From Streptomyces sp. yr375 (GTDB lineage: Bacteria > Actinomycetota > Actinomycetes > Streptomycetales > Streptomycetaceae): 64,000 nucleotides of DNA. The DNA lies in NCBI RefSeq assembly GCF_900110755.1, contig NZ_FOFF01000017.1:85319-149318 (forward strand), read 5' to 3'. Positions 7,321 through 16,013 of this stretch are shown here, piece after piece (the first letter of the stretch is position 1; each line of letters begins with the position of its first letter). The notes beneath the pieces were generated by a model, which was not told the DNA's origin, did no database searches, and saw only the letters and a list, made by a program, of their open reading frames with translations. The position numbers and the translations under genes are program-made.

Positions 7321-8895
7321 TCAGCGGTGGCTGAACCACGCCATCGAGGACAGGGCCTTGTCGTCGTAGCCGAACAGGGCCTGGTTCTCCCAGCCGTTGC
7401 CGGAGGCGGCGTCGGCCGGGTCCCAGCCGTTGCCGGTGACGGCCGTCCAGGTCGCCTCCCAGTAGAAGATGCCCAGACCGCGGCCGTTCGGGACGGCCTC
7501 GACGATGTTCGCGACGGCGTTCATCCACGCCAACTGGCCCGCGGCGGTGGCCGGGTAGCCGGTGACGAGTTCGGAGGACAGGTCGATCTGGTTGGTGAGC
7601 GAGTCGTCGCTGTCGAGCCGGAAGGGGTAGGCCGTCTCGGCGACGAACACCGGCTTGGCGTAGCGGGCGGCGGCGTCGTCCAGGGTGGTCTGGAAGTCGG
7701 CGAGGGTGCCGTGCCAGTAGCCGTAGTACGACAGGCCGATCGCGTCGAACTTCACGCCGTTGGAGAGCGCGCTGTCGAACCACCAGCGGGTGCCGGTCAG
7801 GTCGCCGCCCTTGGCGAGGTGCAGGGCGACGGTGGTGGACGAGTCGACCGCCTTGACGGCGTCGTAGCCGGAGTTGAGCAGCCCGGCCAGTTGGCCCCAG
7901 TTGTCGGTGGAGCCCTCGGACCACATCATGCCGCCGTTGATCTCATTGCCCACCTGGACCATGTCGGCGGTGGTGCCTTGAGCCTTCAACGCGTTCAACA
8001 CGTCGTACGTGTGGTTGTACACGTCGGTTTTGAGTTGGCTGTACGAGTGGCCCGACCAGGCGGCCGGCTTGGACTGGGCGCCCGGGTCGGCCCAGGTGTC
8101 CGAGTAGTGGAAGTCGACCAGCAGCTTCATGCCGGCGGCCTTGACGCGCTTGGCCATGGCGAGGACGCGCGTCTTGTTGTTGTAGCCGTCGGCCGGGTCG
8201 ACCCAGACCTTCAGGCGCGCGTAGTTCATGCCGGCGTTCTTCAGGATGGTGACCGCGTCGCCGGTGGTGCCCGAACTCGTCTTGTAGACGCCGCCCTTGG
8301 CCTCGCTCTTGGCGAGGGAGGAGATGTCGGATCCCTTGATCGCCAGTCCGGTCGTGCCGGACGTGAAGGCCAGGTCGTCGACATTGATCCAGTTGCCGGC
8401 GTTCGCGTCGCTGTTGATGCTGATGGTGCACTGACCGTTCGTCACATTGACCGGCGTGACGATGTGGACCCAGCCACTGGACGAGACCGGGAGGTCGGTG
8501 CGCTGGTCGGTGCCGCCGCAGCCCTTGAGGGCTATGTAGGCCGCGTTCTGGCCGCCGCCGGAGCGGACCCACGCGGTCAGCTTGTAGCTGCCGTTGGTCA
8601 GACCCGAGAGGTACTGGTACGTCTCCACCTTGTAGGCGGTGGACGCCCAGTGCGACAGCCGGTAACTGCCGCCGTGTCCACCGGACTCGACGAAGCTCGC
8701 GCCGGTGTCGCCGTATTCGGTCCAGCCGTTGGGGGAGGCCGCGCCGGTGCCGTCGGTCTCGAAGCCGGCGTTGGTGAGCGTGCTCGCCGCCGTCGCGGTC
8801 TGGGCCGGCAGGGCGGTGAGGGCGAGCCCCGCGGCGAGCGGCAGCAGCAGGGCCCTCAGAGTGCGCCTGGTCACAGTGCGTCTGGGATGGAACAT
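7321..8895 (-). CDS. Secreted arabinogalactan endo-beta-1,4-galactanase (GH53) with N-terminal carbohydrate-binding domain
   Basis: A 524-residue secreted enzyme that cuts the galactan side chains of pectin (arabinogalactan type I). Residues 1-37 form a Tat/Sec-like signal peptide (RRTVTRRTLRA then a hydrophobic core ending TATAA). About 38-170 is a beta-sandwich carbohydrate-binding module (LTNAGFETDGTGAASPNGW start). About 175-524 is the GH53 barrel: GSDISSLAKSEAKGG, ARLKVWVDPADGYN, LLVDFHYSDTWADP, the acid/base Glu318 in QVGNEING and the nucleophile Glu420 in FVAETAYP. The ATG at 8895 starts the signal peptide. The product would be imported by the divergent ABC transporter and hydrolysed by the GH42 enzyme upstream. 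Confidence 0.95.
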   Translation of the reverse strand: MFHPRRTVTRRTLRALLLPLAAGLALTALPAQTATAASTLTNAGFETDGTGAASPNGWTEYGDTGASFVESGGHGGSYRLSHWASTAYKVETYQYLSGLTNGSYKLTAWVRSGGGQNAAYIALKGCGGTDQRTDLPVSSSGWVHIVTPVNVTNGQCTISINSDANAGNWINVDDLAFTSGTTGLAIKGSDISSLAKSEAKGGVYKTSSGTTGDAVTILKNAGMNYARLKVWVDPADGYNNKTRVLAMAKRVKAAGMKLLVDFHYSDTWADPGAQSKPAAWSGHSYSQLKTDVYNHTYDVLNALKAQGTTADMVQVGNEINGGMMWSEGSTDNWGQLAGLLNSGYDAVKAVDSSTTVALHLAKGGDLTGTRWWFDSALSNGVKFDAIGLSYYGYWHGTLADFQTTLDDAAARYAKPVFVAETAYPFRLDSDDSLTNQIDLSSELVTGYPATAAGQLAWMNAVANIVEAVPNGRGLGIFYWEATWTAVTGNGWDPADAASGNGWENQALFGYDDKALSSMAWFSHR

Positions 8896-8964
8896 CGTCG
8901 TCCGTCGTCCCTTCGACGTGATGGGGATGGGGGGGTTCCCCGTGAGATCCCGGAGGGTCCTCCT

Positions 8965-8996
8965 GGTGGGTTCTCCCGGTGGGTTCTCCCGGTGGG
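8965..8996. repeat. 13-bp tandem repeat between GH42 and GH53 genes
   Basis: GGTGGGTTCTCCC occurs twice in exact tandem (8965-8977, 8978-8990) and then half again. It lies in the 5' leader of the galactanase gene. Confidence 0.85.
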
Positions 8997-9002
8997 GGAG
9001 GA

Positions 9003-9043
9003 CCCCCTCCGCCCGCGGCTCGCGGCTCCACGGGCGAAGGGGG
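9003..9043 (-). terminator. Hairpin after the GH42 gene
   Basis: Arms of 13 nt with one mismatch (CCCCCTCCGCCCG and CGGGCGAAGGGGG) sit directly after the GH42 stop. This suggests partial or full termination, so the galactanase gene may be read through at reduced level or have its own promoter. Confidence 0.6.
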
Positions 9044-9050
9044 AGTCGGC

Positions 9051-11072
9051 TCAGCCGTCGAGTCGTACGACCCGTACGGCTCCCGCCGGGACCGCGAGGC
9101 GGCCGGCGGCGGGTTCGCCCGTCAGCAGTTCGGTGCCGGGGGTCCCCAGCGGCACCTTGGCGTCGGTGGCGGTGTGGTTGACGACGAAGAGGTAGCTGCC
9201 GCTCGCGCCGGTGCGGCGCACGACCTCGACGTCGTGGGGCAGGTCGGCGCGCGGGGCGATCGCCGCGTCCTCGGCGGCCCAGCCGAGCAGGGCGTCCAGG
9301 CCCTCGTGGCCGAGGCGGGTGGAGACGTACCAGGCGGTGCCCTCGCCGAGGCGGTGGCGGGTGACGGCCGGGTGTCCCGCGGTGAGGCCGTCGGCGTACG
9401 TCCAGACGGGCTCCGCGCCCTGCGGCACCACGAACTCCGTCCACACGTCGCCGGCGAGCTCGGAGCCGTCGGGGCCGGTGACGCGCACGCTCTCGCCCTG
9501 GAGCAGCGGGGAGAACTCCTCGACCGTGAGGCCGAGGACGTCCCGCAGCGCGCCGGGGTAGGCCCCCTCGTGGACGGCGTCGTGCTCGTCGACGATGCCG
9601 GAGAAGTACGACACGACGAGGGTGCCGCCGTTCTCGACGTACTCCTTGAGGTTGTTCCCGGCGGCCTCGGTCATCAGGTACAGCGCGGGCACCACGACCA
9701 GCGGGTACCTCGACAGGTCGGCCTCGGGGTGGGCGAAGTCGACGGTGAGGTGGCGGTCGTAGAGGACCTCGTAGAAGGCGTCGGCGCGCTCGCGCGGGTC
9801 GGCGTCCTCGCTGGGGCGCCAGGCGAGGTTCTGCGCCCACCAGGAGTTCCAGTCCCACAGCATCGCCACGTCGGCCTCGGTGCGGGTGCCGCGGATCGCG
9901 GACAGGGAGTCGAGGGACGTGCCGAGTTCGACGACCTCGCGCCACACGCGCGTGCCGGTGCCGCCGTGCGGGAGCATCGCCGAGTGGAACTTCTCCGCGC
10001 CGCGCCGGGACTGCCGCCACTGGAAGAACATGGCGCCCTCGGAGCCGCGGGCCACGTGCGCGAGGGAGTTGCGGGCCATCTGGCCGGGGGCCTTGGCGGG
10101 GTTGCGGGGCTGCCAGTTGACGCCCGAGGTGGAGTGTTCGAGGAGGATCCAGGGCGCGCCCGCGCCGACCGAGCGGGTGAGGTCGGCGGCCATCGCGAGG
10201 TTGACGTGGGTGCGGCGGCCGTCGGTGATCAGGTAGTGGTCGTTGGTGACGATGTCGACCTCGCGGCCCCAGGCCCAGTAGTCGACCGAGTCGCACTGGC
10301 TGAGGGCGGTCATGAAGTTGGTGGTGACCGGCAGGCCCGGCGCGAGGCGGTGCAGGATGTCCCGCTCCGTCACGAAGTTCTCGCGCATGGTCGCGTCGGC
10401 GAACCGCTTGTAGTCCAGCGCCTGGCCCGGGTTGCCGACGGTCGGGGTGGCGCGCGGCGGGTTGACGTCGTCGAGGCTCGCGTAGCGCTGGCCCCAGAAG
10501 GCGGTGCCCCAGGCCTCGTTGACCGCCTCGACCGTGCCGTACGTCGTCGCGAGCCAGCGGCGGAAGTGGGCGGCGCAGGAGTCGCAGTAGCAGGCGGAGA
10601 CGGGGACGCCGTACTCGTTGTGCACGTGCCACATCGCGAGCGCCGGGTGGTCGCCGTAGCGCTCGGCGAGCCGGGTGGTGATGTTCGCCGCCGCCGCGCG
10701 GTAGTGGGCGTTGCTATGGCAGATCGCGGCGCGGGAGCCGAACTCGTAGCGCACGCCCTCGGGGGTCACGGGCAGCGCGTCCGGGTGGTCGCGGTAGAAC
10801 CAGACCGGTGGGCAGACGGTCGGGGTGCCGAGGTCGACGCGGATGCCGTTCGCGTGCAGCAGGTCGATGATCCGGTCCAGCCAGCCGAAGTCGTACACCC
10901 CGGGCGCGGGCTCCAGCAGGGCCCAGGAGAAGATCCCGACGCTCACCATGGTGACGCCGGCCTCCCGCATCAGCCGCACGTCGTCCTGCCAGACGGTTTC
11001 CGGCCACTGCTCGGGGTTGTAGTCCCCGCCGAACGCGAGCCTGGTGAGGCCCGTGGGCGTGGTCTCCGGCAT
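9051..11072 (-). CDS. Beta-galactosidase, GH42
   Basis: The 673-residue enzyme has the full GH42 layout. An N-terminal barrel contains FGGDYNPEQWPE, acid/base Glu153 in HVHNEYG and nucleophile Glu312 in WILLEHS. Cysteines in AICHSN and CYCDSCAAHF form the usual zinc site. A trimerisation domain and a small beta domain follow, ending VVNHTATDAKV...VRVVRLDG. No signal peptide is visible, so it acts inside the cell, hydrolysing beta-galactosides such as galacto-oligosaccharides released by the neighbouring galactanase. The ATG at 11072 follows a good GGGAGAG site. It is transcribed divergently from the sugar ABC transporter, from promoters that overlap at their -35 boxes. Confidence 0.96.
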   Translation of the reverse strand: MPETTPTGLTRLAFGGDYNPEQWPETVWQDDVRLMREAGVTMVSVGIFSWALLEPAPGVYDFGWLDRIIDLLHANGIRVDLGTPTVCPPVWFYRDHPDALPVTPEGVRYEFGSRAAICHSNAHYRAAAANITTRLAERYGDHPALAMWHVHNEYGVPVSACYCDSCAAHFRRWLATTYGTVEAVNEAWGTAFWGQRYASLDDVNPPRATPTVGNPGQALDYKRFADATMRENFVTERDILHRLAPGLPVTTNFMTALSQCDSVDYWAWGREVDIVTNDHYLITDGRRTHVNLAMAADLTRSVGAGAPWILLEHSTSGVNWQPRNPAKAPGQMARNSLAHVARGSEGAMFFQWRQSRRGAEKFHSAMLPHGGTGTRVWREVVELGTSLDSLSAIRGTRTEADVAMLWDWNSWWAQNLAWRPSEDADPRERADAFYEVLYDRHLTVDFAHPEADLSRYPLVVVPALYLMTEAAGNNLKEYVENGGTLVVSYFSGIVDEHDAVHEGAYPGALRDVLGLTVEEFSPLLQGESVRVTGPDGSELAGDVWTEFVVPQGAEPVWTYADGLTAGHPAVTRHRLGEGTAWYVSTRLGHEGLDALLGWAAEDAAIAPRADLPHDVEVVRRTGASGSYLFVVNHTATDAKVPLGTPGTELLTGEPAAGRLAVPAGAVRVVRLDG

Positions 11073-11099
11073 GGATCTCTCCCGCTTTGATCGAACATT

Positions 11100-11113
11100 T
11101 GGGAACGTGCACA
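11100..11113. promoter_or_regulatory. Second LacI-type operator candidate in the GH42 leader
   Basis: TGGGAACGTGCACA matches 11 of 14 positions of the operator-like dyad at 11189-11202 and has the same central ACG. It lies 28 bp upstream of the GH42 start, where a LacI repressor could block transcription. Confidence 0.45.
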
Positions 11114-11136
11114 CATCCAACTGGCGGTGCGAGCCC

Positions 11137-11202
11137 AACATAACCGCACAGCAACAACCATTGACAAGTGTCCGGGATGTTTCTCTACTGTGAACGCTCA
11201 CA
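11137..11202. promoter_or_regulatory. Divergent overlapping promoters and LacI operator of the galactan locus
   Basis: Plus strand: TTGACA (11161-11166), 17-nt spacer, TCTACT (11184-11189), driving the transporter operon. Minus strand: TTGTCA (complement of 11162-11167), 18-nt spacer, TTATGT (complement of 11138-11143), driving GH42. The two -35 boxes share five base pairs. TGTGAACGCTCACA (11189-11202) is a 12/14 palindrome with a central CG, typical of LacI-family operators, and it covers the expected plus-strand start point. Confidence 0.7.
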
Positions 11203-11233
11203 GACGTCAGAACCCAGGTCAGGGGAGAGATCC

Positions 11234-12553
11234 ATGCCCAACACGAAGCGCCGCCGCCTCGTGACATCCGTCGTCGCCGTCGCCCTCGGCAGCACCGCCC
11301 TCGCGGGCTGCGGCTCGTCCGGCGACGACAGCGACGCCGCGTCCGGTCCGGTCTCGCTCACGTACTGGACGTGGGCGCCCGGCATGGACAAGGTCGTGGA
11401 CCTGTGGAACAAGGGCCCGGGCAAGAAGGACCAGATCTCCGTCACGGTGAAGAAGCAGGCGTCCGGCGACACGCTGGTCACCAAGATCCTCACCGCGCAC
11501 AAGGCGGGCAAGGCGCCGGACCTGGTCCAGGCCGAGTACCAGGCGCTGCCGACGCTGGTCAGCAATGACGCGCTGGCGGACATAGCGAAGAACGTCGGGG
11601 ACGCCAAGGGCAAGTTCGCCGACGGTGTCTGGCAGCAGACGACGCTGGGCACGGACGCCGTGTACGCGGTGCCGCAGGACATCGGCCCGATGATGTTCTA
11701 CTACCGCGCGGACCTCTTCAAGAAGTACGGCCTGACGGTCCCGGCGACCTGGGAGCAGTTCGCGGCGACCGCCCGCGCGCTGAAGGAGAAGGCCCCGGAC
11801 ACCGACCTCACCACGTTCTCCGCCAACGACTCCGGTCTCTTCGCGGGCCTCGCCCAGCAGGCCGGCGCCCAGTGGTGGACCACCGCCGGCGACAAGTGGA
11901 AGGTCGGCATCGACGACGCGGCCACCAGGAAGGTCGCCGACTTCTGGGGCGGCCTCGTCAAGGAGGGCGCCGTCGACAACCAGCCGATGTACACCCCGGC
12001 GTGGAACAAGGCGCTCAACACCGGCAAGCAGATCGCCTGGGTCTCCGCCGTGTGGGCCCCGGGCACGCTGACCACCGCCGCGCCCGACACGAAGGGCAAG
12101 TGGGCCATGGCCCCGCTCCCCCAGTGGTCCAACGCCAAGAACGTGACGGGCAGTTGGGGCGGTTCCTCCACGGCCGTGACGACGGACTCCAAGCACAAGG
12201 AGGCCGCCGCCAAGTTCGCCGCCTGGCTCAACACCGACGGCGACGCCCTGAACGCGCTGGCCAAGGAGAGCGGCATCTACCCGGCCTCCAGCTCCGCCCA
12301 GCTCAGCGGCGCCTTCACCACCCCGCCGGCCTTCTTCTCCAACCAGCCGGACTTCTACACCACCGCCGCGAAGATCGCGAAGACCACGGCGCCGGCGGCC
12401 TGGGGCCCGAACGTGAACGTCGCCTACACGACCTTCAAGGACGCGTTCGGCGCCGCCGCCAAGGACAAGTCGGACTTCTCCGCCGCCCTGGCGAAGATGC
12501 AGTCGGCCACCGTCGCCGACATGAAGAAGCAGGGCTTCGAGGTCTCCGAGTGA
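11234..12553 (+). CDS. Sugar ABC transporter, substrate-binding lipoprotein (CUT1; likely galacto-oligosaccharide)
   Basis: The 439-residue lipoprotein starts MPNTKRRRLVTS and has a lipobox LAGC near residue 26, followed by a Ser/Gly/Asp-rich linker. It is a type I extracellular solute-binding protein (SBP_bac_1): SLTYWTWAPGMDKV, VQAEYQALPTLV, VPQDIGPMMFYYRADLFKKYG, TWEQFAATARALKE and the C-terminal AAKFAAWLNT. The ATG at 11234 is preceded by AGGGGAGAG, a strong ribosome site. First gene of a binding protein-permease-permease-LacI operon. The substrate is inferred from the divergent GH42/GH53 genes. No ATPase is encoded here; in Streptomyces such systems usually share MsiK. Confidence 0.92.
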   Translation: MPNTKRRRLVTSVVAVALGSTALAGCGSSGDDSDAASGPVSLTYWTWAPGMDKVVDLWNKGPGKKDQISVTVKKQASGDTLVTKILTAHKAGKAPDLVQAEYQALPTLVSNDALADIAKNVGDAKGKFADGVWQQTTLGTDAVYAVPQDIGPMMFYYRADLFKKYGLTVPATWEQFAATARALKEKAPDTDLTTFSANDSGLFAGLAQQAGAQWWTTAGDKWKVGIDDAATRKVADFWGGLVKEGAVDNQPMYTPAWNKALNTGKQIAWVSAVWAPGTLTTAAPDTKGKWAMAPLPQWSNAKNVTGSWGGSSTAVTTDSKHKEAAAKFAAWLNTDGDALNALAKESGIYPASSSAQLSGAFTTPPAFFSNQPDFYTTAAKIAKTTAPAAWGPNVNVAYTTFKDAFGAAAKDKSDFSAALAKMQSATVADMKKQGFEVSE

Positions 12554-13476
12554 CCACCGCACCCCGCCGGACGTCGTACGGGGTCAAGGGGGCCCCGTAC
12601 GCCTTCCTCCTTCCCGCGACGATCCTGTTCGCCCTGTTCTTCGCGCTGCCCATCGGGTACGCGGTGTGGCTCAGCCTCCACAAGGTGCACGTCTCCGGCC
12701 TCGGCCTGGGGTCGGGTGCGCGGAAGGAGGTCTGGGCCGGCATCGAGAACTACACCGACGCCCTCACCGACAGCGAGCTGCTCGACGGCACGCTGCGCGT
12801 CCTCGGGTACGGCTGCATCGTCATCCCCCTGATGCTGGGCGTGGCGCTGCTGTTCGCGCTGATGCTGGACTCCGACAAGGTGCGGCTCGCCCCCTTCACC
12901 CGGCTCGCGATCTTCCTGCCGTACGCCATCCCCGGCGTGGTCGCGGCGCTGCTGTGGGGCTTCCTGTACCTGCCGGACGTCAGCCCCTTCTACTACGTGC
13001 TCGAGCGGCTCGGCCTGCCGCAGCCGGACCTGCTGGACGGCGGTCCGCTGTACCTCGCCCTGTCGAACATCGCGGTCTGGGGCGGCACCGGCTTCAACAT
13101 GATCGTCATCTACACCTCGTTGCAGGCCATTCCGGCCGAGGTGTACGAGGCGGCGAAGCTGGACGGCGCCACCCCGCTGCAGATCGCGCTGCGGATCAAG
13201 ATCCCGATGGTGGCGTCCTCGCTGGTGCTGACCTTCTTCTTCTCGATCATCGCGACGCTCCAGGTGTTCAGCGAGCCGACCACGCTGAAGCCGCTCACCA
13301 ACTCCGTGTCCACGACCTGGAGTCCGCTGATGAAGGTGTACCGGGACGCGTTCGGCACCGGTGACATCTACCAGGCGGCGGCCGAGGCCGTGCTCATCGC
13401 GATCGCCACGCTGGTGCTGTCCTTCGGGTTCCTGCGCGCCGCGAACCGTCGTAACAAGCAGGAGGCGGCCCGATGA
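12550..13476 (+). CDS. Sugar ABC transporter permease (MalF-like)
   Basis: The 308-residue membrane protein has six predicted helices and the EAA loop EVYEAAKLDGATPLQIALRIKIPM in the last cytoplasmic loop, which docks the ATPase. The GTG at 12550 overlaps the binding-protein stop (GTGA), so VTTAPRR is the N-terminus. The large periplasmic loop of E. coli MalF is absent, as usual in CUT1 systems of Gram-positives. Its stop overlaps the ATG of the second permease. Confidence 0.92.
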   Translation: MTTAPRRTSYGVKGAPYAFLLPATILFALFFALPIGYAVWLSLHKVHVSGLGLGSGARKEVWAGIENYTDALTDSELLDGTLRVLGYGCIVIPLMLGVALLFALMLDSDKVRLAPFTRLAIFLPYAIPGVVAALLWGFLYLPDVSPFYYVLERLGLPQPDLLDGGPLYLALSNIAVWGGTGFNMIVIYTSLQAIPAEVYEAAKLDGATPLQIALRIKIPMVASSLVLTFFFSIIATLQVFSEPTTLKPLTNSVSTTWSPLMKVYRDAFGTGDIYQAAAEAVLIAIATLVLSFGFLRAANRRNKQEAAR

Positions 13477-14378
13477 GTTCTCTCGCTGTCCACAAGACCC
13501 CCGCCGCGGCCGGCGCCACGGGCACGGCCCACCGCCGCCCGCCGCTGCGCAGCCGGATCGCGCTGGTGCCGACGATCACGCTGCTGCTGGGCGCGGTCTA
13601 CTGCCTGCTGCCGGTGGCGTGGGTGGTGATCGCGTCCACCAAGTCCGGCAGTGAGCTGTTCTCCACCTTCACCTTCCTGCCGGGCACCGGCTTCGCCGAC
13701 AACCTCGCGGACCTCGGCGCCTACCGCGACGGCATCTACTGGCAGTGGATGGGCAACTCCGCCCTGTACGCGGTGCTCGGCGCGCTGGTGTCGACGTGCG
13801 TGTCGGCGTTCAGCGGCTACGCGCTGGCGACGTACCGCTTCCGGGGCCGCGAGGCGATGTTCAACGTGCTGCTCGCGGGCGTGCTGATGCCGCCGATCAT
13901 CCTCGCCATCCCGCAGTACCTGCTGATGGCGCAGGCGGACCTGACGGACTCCTACTGGTCGGTGCTGCTGCCGCAGATCCTCTCCCCGTACGGCGTCTAC
14001 CTCTCGCGCATCTACGCGACGGCGGCCGTGCCGAGCGACGTGGTGGAGGCCGGGCGGATGGACGGGGCGAGCGAGTGGCGGATCTTCACGCGGATCGCGC
14101 TGCCGATGATGGTGCCCGGCATGGTGACGGTGTTCCTGTTCCAGTTCGTGGCGATCTGGAACAACTTCCTGCTGCCGTACATCATGCTCAGCGACGACGA
14201 GAAGTTCCCGATCACGCTCGGCCTGTTCACGCTCCTGGAACAGGGCGCCAACACCCCGGCGCTGTACACGTTGGTGATCACCGGCGCGTTCCTGGCGGTC
14301 GTCCCGCTGGTGGCGCTGTTCCTGGTCATTCAGCGGTTCTGGAGCCTGGATCTGCTGTCCGGAGCCGTAAAGTCATGA
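13473..14378 (+). CDS. Sugar ABC transporter permease (MalG-like)
   Basis: A 301-residue permease with six helices. The EAA loop reads VVEAGRMDGASEWRIFTRIALPMM. The N-terminus MSSLAVHKTPAAAG is a cytoplasmic tail before the first helix (IALVPTITLLLGAVYCLLPV). It forms the heterodimeric channel with the preceding gene, to which it is joined by an ATGA overlap; its own stop overlaps the LacI ATG. Confidence 0.92.
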   Translation: MSSLAVHKTPAAAGATGTAHRRPPLRSRIALVPTITLLLGAVYCLLPVAWVVIASTKSGSELFSTFTFLPGTGFADNLADLGAYRDGIYWQWMGNSALYAVLGALVSTCVSAFSGYALATYRFRGREAMFNVLLAGVLMPPIILAIPQYLLMAQADLTDSYWSVLLPQILSPYGVYLSRIYATAAVPSDVVEAGRMDGASEWRIFTRIALPMMVPGMVTVFLFQFVAIWNNFLLPYIMLSDDEKFPITLGLFTLLEQGANTPALYTLVITGAFLAVVPLVALFLVIQRFWSLDLLSGAVKS

Positions 14379-15409
14379 CCATGAACAACGCTGCGGGGGG
14401 CAGGCGCAAACCGCCGACGATCCACGACGTGGCACGGGAGGCGGGGGTCTCCCGGGGGACCGTCTCGCGCGTGCTCAACGGCGGGCACTACGTCAGCCCT
14501 TCGGCGGCGGAGGCGGTCAACTCCGCCATCCGCAGGACGGGTTACGTCGTCAACCGGCACGCCCGCTCGCTGATCACCGGCCGCTCCGACTCGGTGGGCT
14601 TTCTGCTGACGGAGCCTCAGGAACGGTTCTTCGAGGACCCCAACTTCAATGTCCTGCTGCGCGGTTGCACGCAGGCGCTGGCCGCGCACGACATCCCCCT
14701 GCTGCTGATGCTGGCCAGCACCGAGGACGAACGCCGGCGCATCACGCGGTACATCACCGCCGGGCATGTCGACGGGGTGCTGCTGGTCTCCAGCCACTCC
14801 GGGGACCCGATCGCCACCGAACTGCGCGAGGCGGGCGTGCCGCTGGTCGCGTGCGGCAAGCCGATCGGGATCGGTTCCAAGGTGAGTTACGTGGCCGCCG
14901 ACGACCGGGACGGCGCCCGGGACATGGTGCGGCATCTGCTGGCGCAGGGCCGCCAGCGCGTCGGTGTGGTCACCGGTCCGCTGGACACCCCCGGCGGTGT
15001 GGAGCGGCTCGCCGGGTACCGGGAGGTGCTCGCCGAGGCGGAGGTCGCCTACGACGAGCGGCTCGTCGTCTCCGGCGACTACAGCCGGGCCAGCGGTGAG
15101 GCGGGCGCCGAGCGGCTGCTGGCCCGGGTGCCGGACCTGGACGCGGTGTTCGTGGCGTCCGACCTGATGGCGCAGGGCGTGCTGACGGCGCTGCACCGGG
15201 CGGGCCGGCGGGTCCCGCAGGACGTCTCGGTCGGCGGCTTCGACGACTCCCCCGCGGCGACCGCGGCCAGCCCCTCCCTCACCACGATCCGCCAGCCCTG
15301 GGACCGGATCAGCAACGAGATGGTCCGGGTGCTGCTCGCACAGATCGGGGGCGAGGACCCGGCGGCGGTGATCCTCCCGACGGAACTGGTGAAACGCGAG
15401 TCCACCTGA
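14375..15409 (+). CDS. LacI-family repressor of the galactan locus
   Basis: The 344-residue protein has the LacI helix-turn-helix and hinge at residues 13-60 (PTIHDVAREAGVSRGTVSRVLN, then SLITGRSDSVG) and a periplasmic-binding-protein-like effector domain through to TTIRQPWDRISNEMVRVLL. The ATG at 14375 overlaps the permease stop; an ATG two codons further is possible. Last gene of the operon, so it is probably autoregulated through the operator at 11189-11202. The inducer is likely galactose or galactobiose (inference). A strong terminator follows. Confidence 0.93.
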   Translation: MTMNNAAGGRRKPPTIHDVAREAGVSRGTVSRVLNGGHYVSPSAAEAVNSAIRRTGYVVNRHARSLITGRSDSVGFLLTEPQERFFEDPNFNVLLRGCTQALAAHDIPLLLMLASTEDERRRITRYITAGHVDGVLLVSSHSGDPIATELREAGVPLVACGKPIGIGSKVSYVAADDRDGARDMVRHLLAQGRQRVGVVTGPLDTPGGVERLAGYREVLAEAEVAYDERLVVSGDYSRASGEAGAERLLARVPDLDAVFVASDLMAQGVLTALHRAGRRVPQDVSVGGFDDSPAATAASPSLTTIRQPWDRISNEMVRVLLAQIGGEDPAAVILPTELVKREST

Positions 15410-15442
15410 GGCGCACGAGGTCCCTCGGGTGCCTCGGGCATG

Positions 15443-15474
15443 AAGGGGGCCGGTCCCAGCGACCGGCCCCCTTT
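15443..15474 (+). terminator. Terminator of the ABC transporter-LacI operon
   Basis: AAGGGGGCCGGTC (15443-15455) pairs perfectly with GACCGGCCCCCTT (15461-15473) around CCAGC, 34 nt after the LacI stop. Confidence 0.88.
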
Positions 15475-15597
15475 CCCCGTCCCCCGTTCCCCCTCCGTTT
15501 CGGTCAGGATCGGAGAAGCGGGCCGCCCCCTCCCCGGCTTAGCGTGAAACCACCGACGCGATCCCGTCGGACCACGCACCAGCGAGGAGTGACCCTC

Positions 15598-15948
15598 ATG
15601 ACCACCACCGGGCTGCAGACGATCATCTACCCCGTCAAGGACGTCGTCCGGGCGAAGGCCCTGTTCAGCGCGCTGCTGGAGGTCGAGCCGTACGCGGACG
15701 AGCCCTACTACGTCGGCTACAAGGCCGCCGGCCAGGACGTCGGCCTCGACCCGAACGGGCACGCCCAGGGCATGACCGGGCCGGTGCCGTTCTGGCACGT
15801 CACCGACCTCAGGGAGCGCCTCGCGGCGCTGGTGGCGGCGGGCGCCGAGGTGCTCCAGGACGTGCGCGACGTCGGCAACGGCCGGCTGATCGCCTCCGTG
15901 AAGGACCCGGACGGAAACCTCGTGGGGCTCCTCCAGGACCCGTCCTGA
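15598..15948 (+). CDS. VOC (glyoxalase/bleomycin-resistance) family protein
   Basis: The 116-residue single-domain VOC protein contains the two beta-alpha-beta-beta-beta units (LQTIIYPVKDVVRAKALFSALLEVEP and LRERLAALVAAGAEVLQ ending in DPDGNLVGLLQD). Proteins of this kind are metal-dependent lyases/dioxygenases or small-molecule binders; no substrate can be assigned. The ATG at 15598 is taken because GAGGAG lies 9 nt upstream, and translation from further upstream would add a basic, non-conserved tail. The next gene is a MarR regulator on the same strand. Confidence 0.85.
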   Translation: MTTTGLQTIIYPVKDVVRAKALFSALLEVEPYADEPYYVGYKAAGQDVGLDPNGHAQGMTGPVPFWHVTDLRERLAALVAAGAEVLQDVRDVGNGRLIASVKDPDGNLVGLLQDPS

Positions 15949-15971
15949 CAGACTGCTTGCGCCCGCACTAG

Positions 15972-16009
15972 TTGCACGGTCAATGACTGCCGGATCGGTG
16001 TTACCGTGC
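15972..16009 (+). promoter_or_regulatory. Candidate MarR promoter/operator
   Basis: TTGCACGGTCAA is an imperfect palindrome of the TTG-N6-CAA type favoured by MarR proteins. GCACGGT (15974-15980) and ACCGTGC (16003-16009) are exact inverted repeats 22 nt apart, and the second ends 4 nt before the MarR start codon. It probably mediates autoregulation. Confidence 0.45.
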
Positions 16010-16013
16010 GGGT

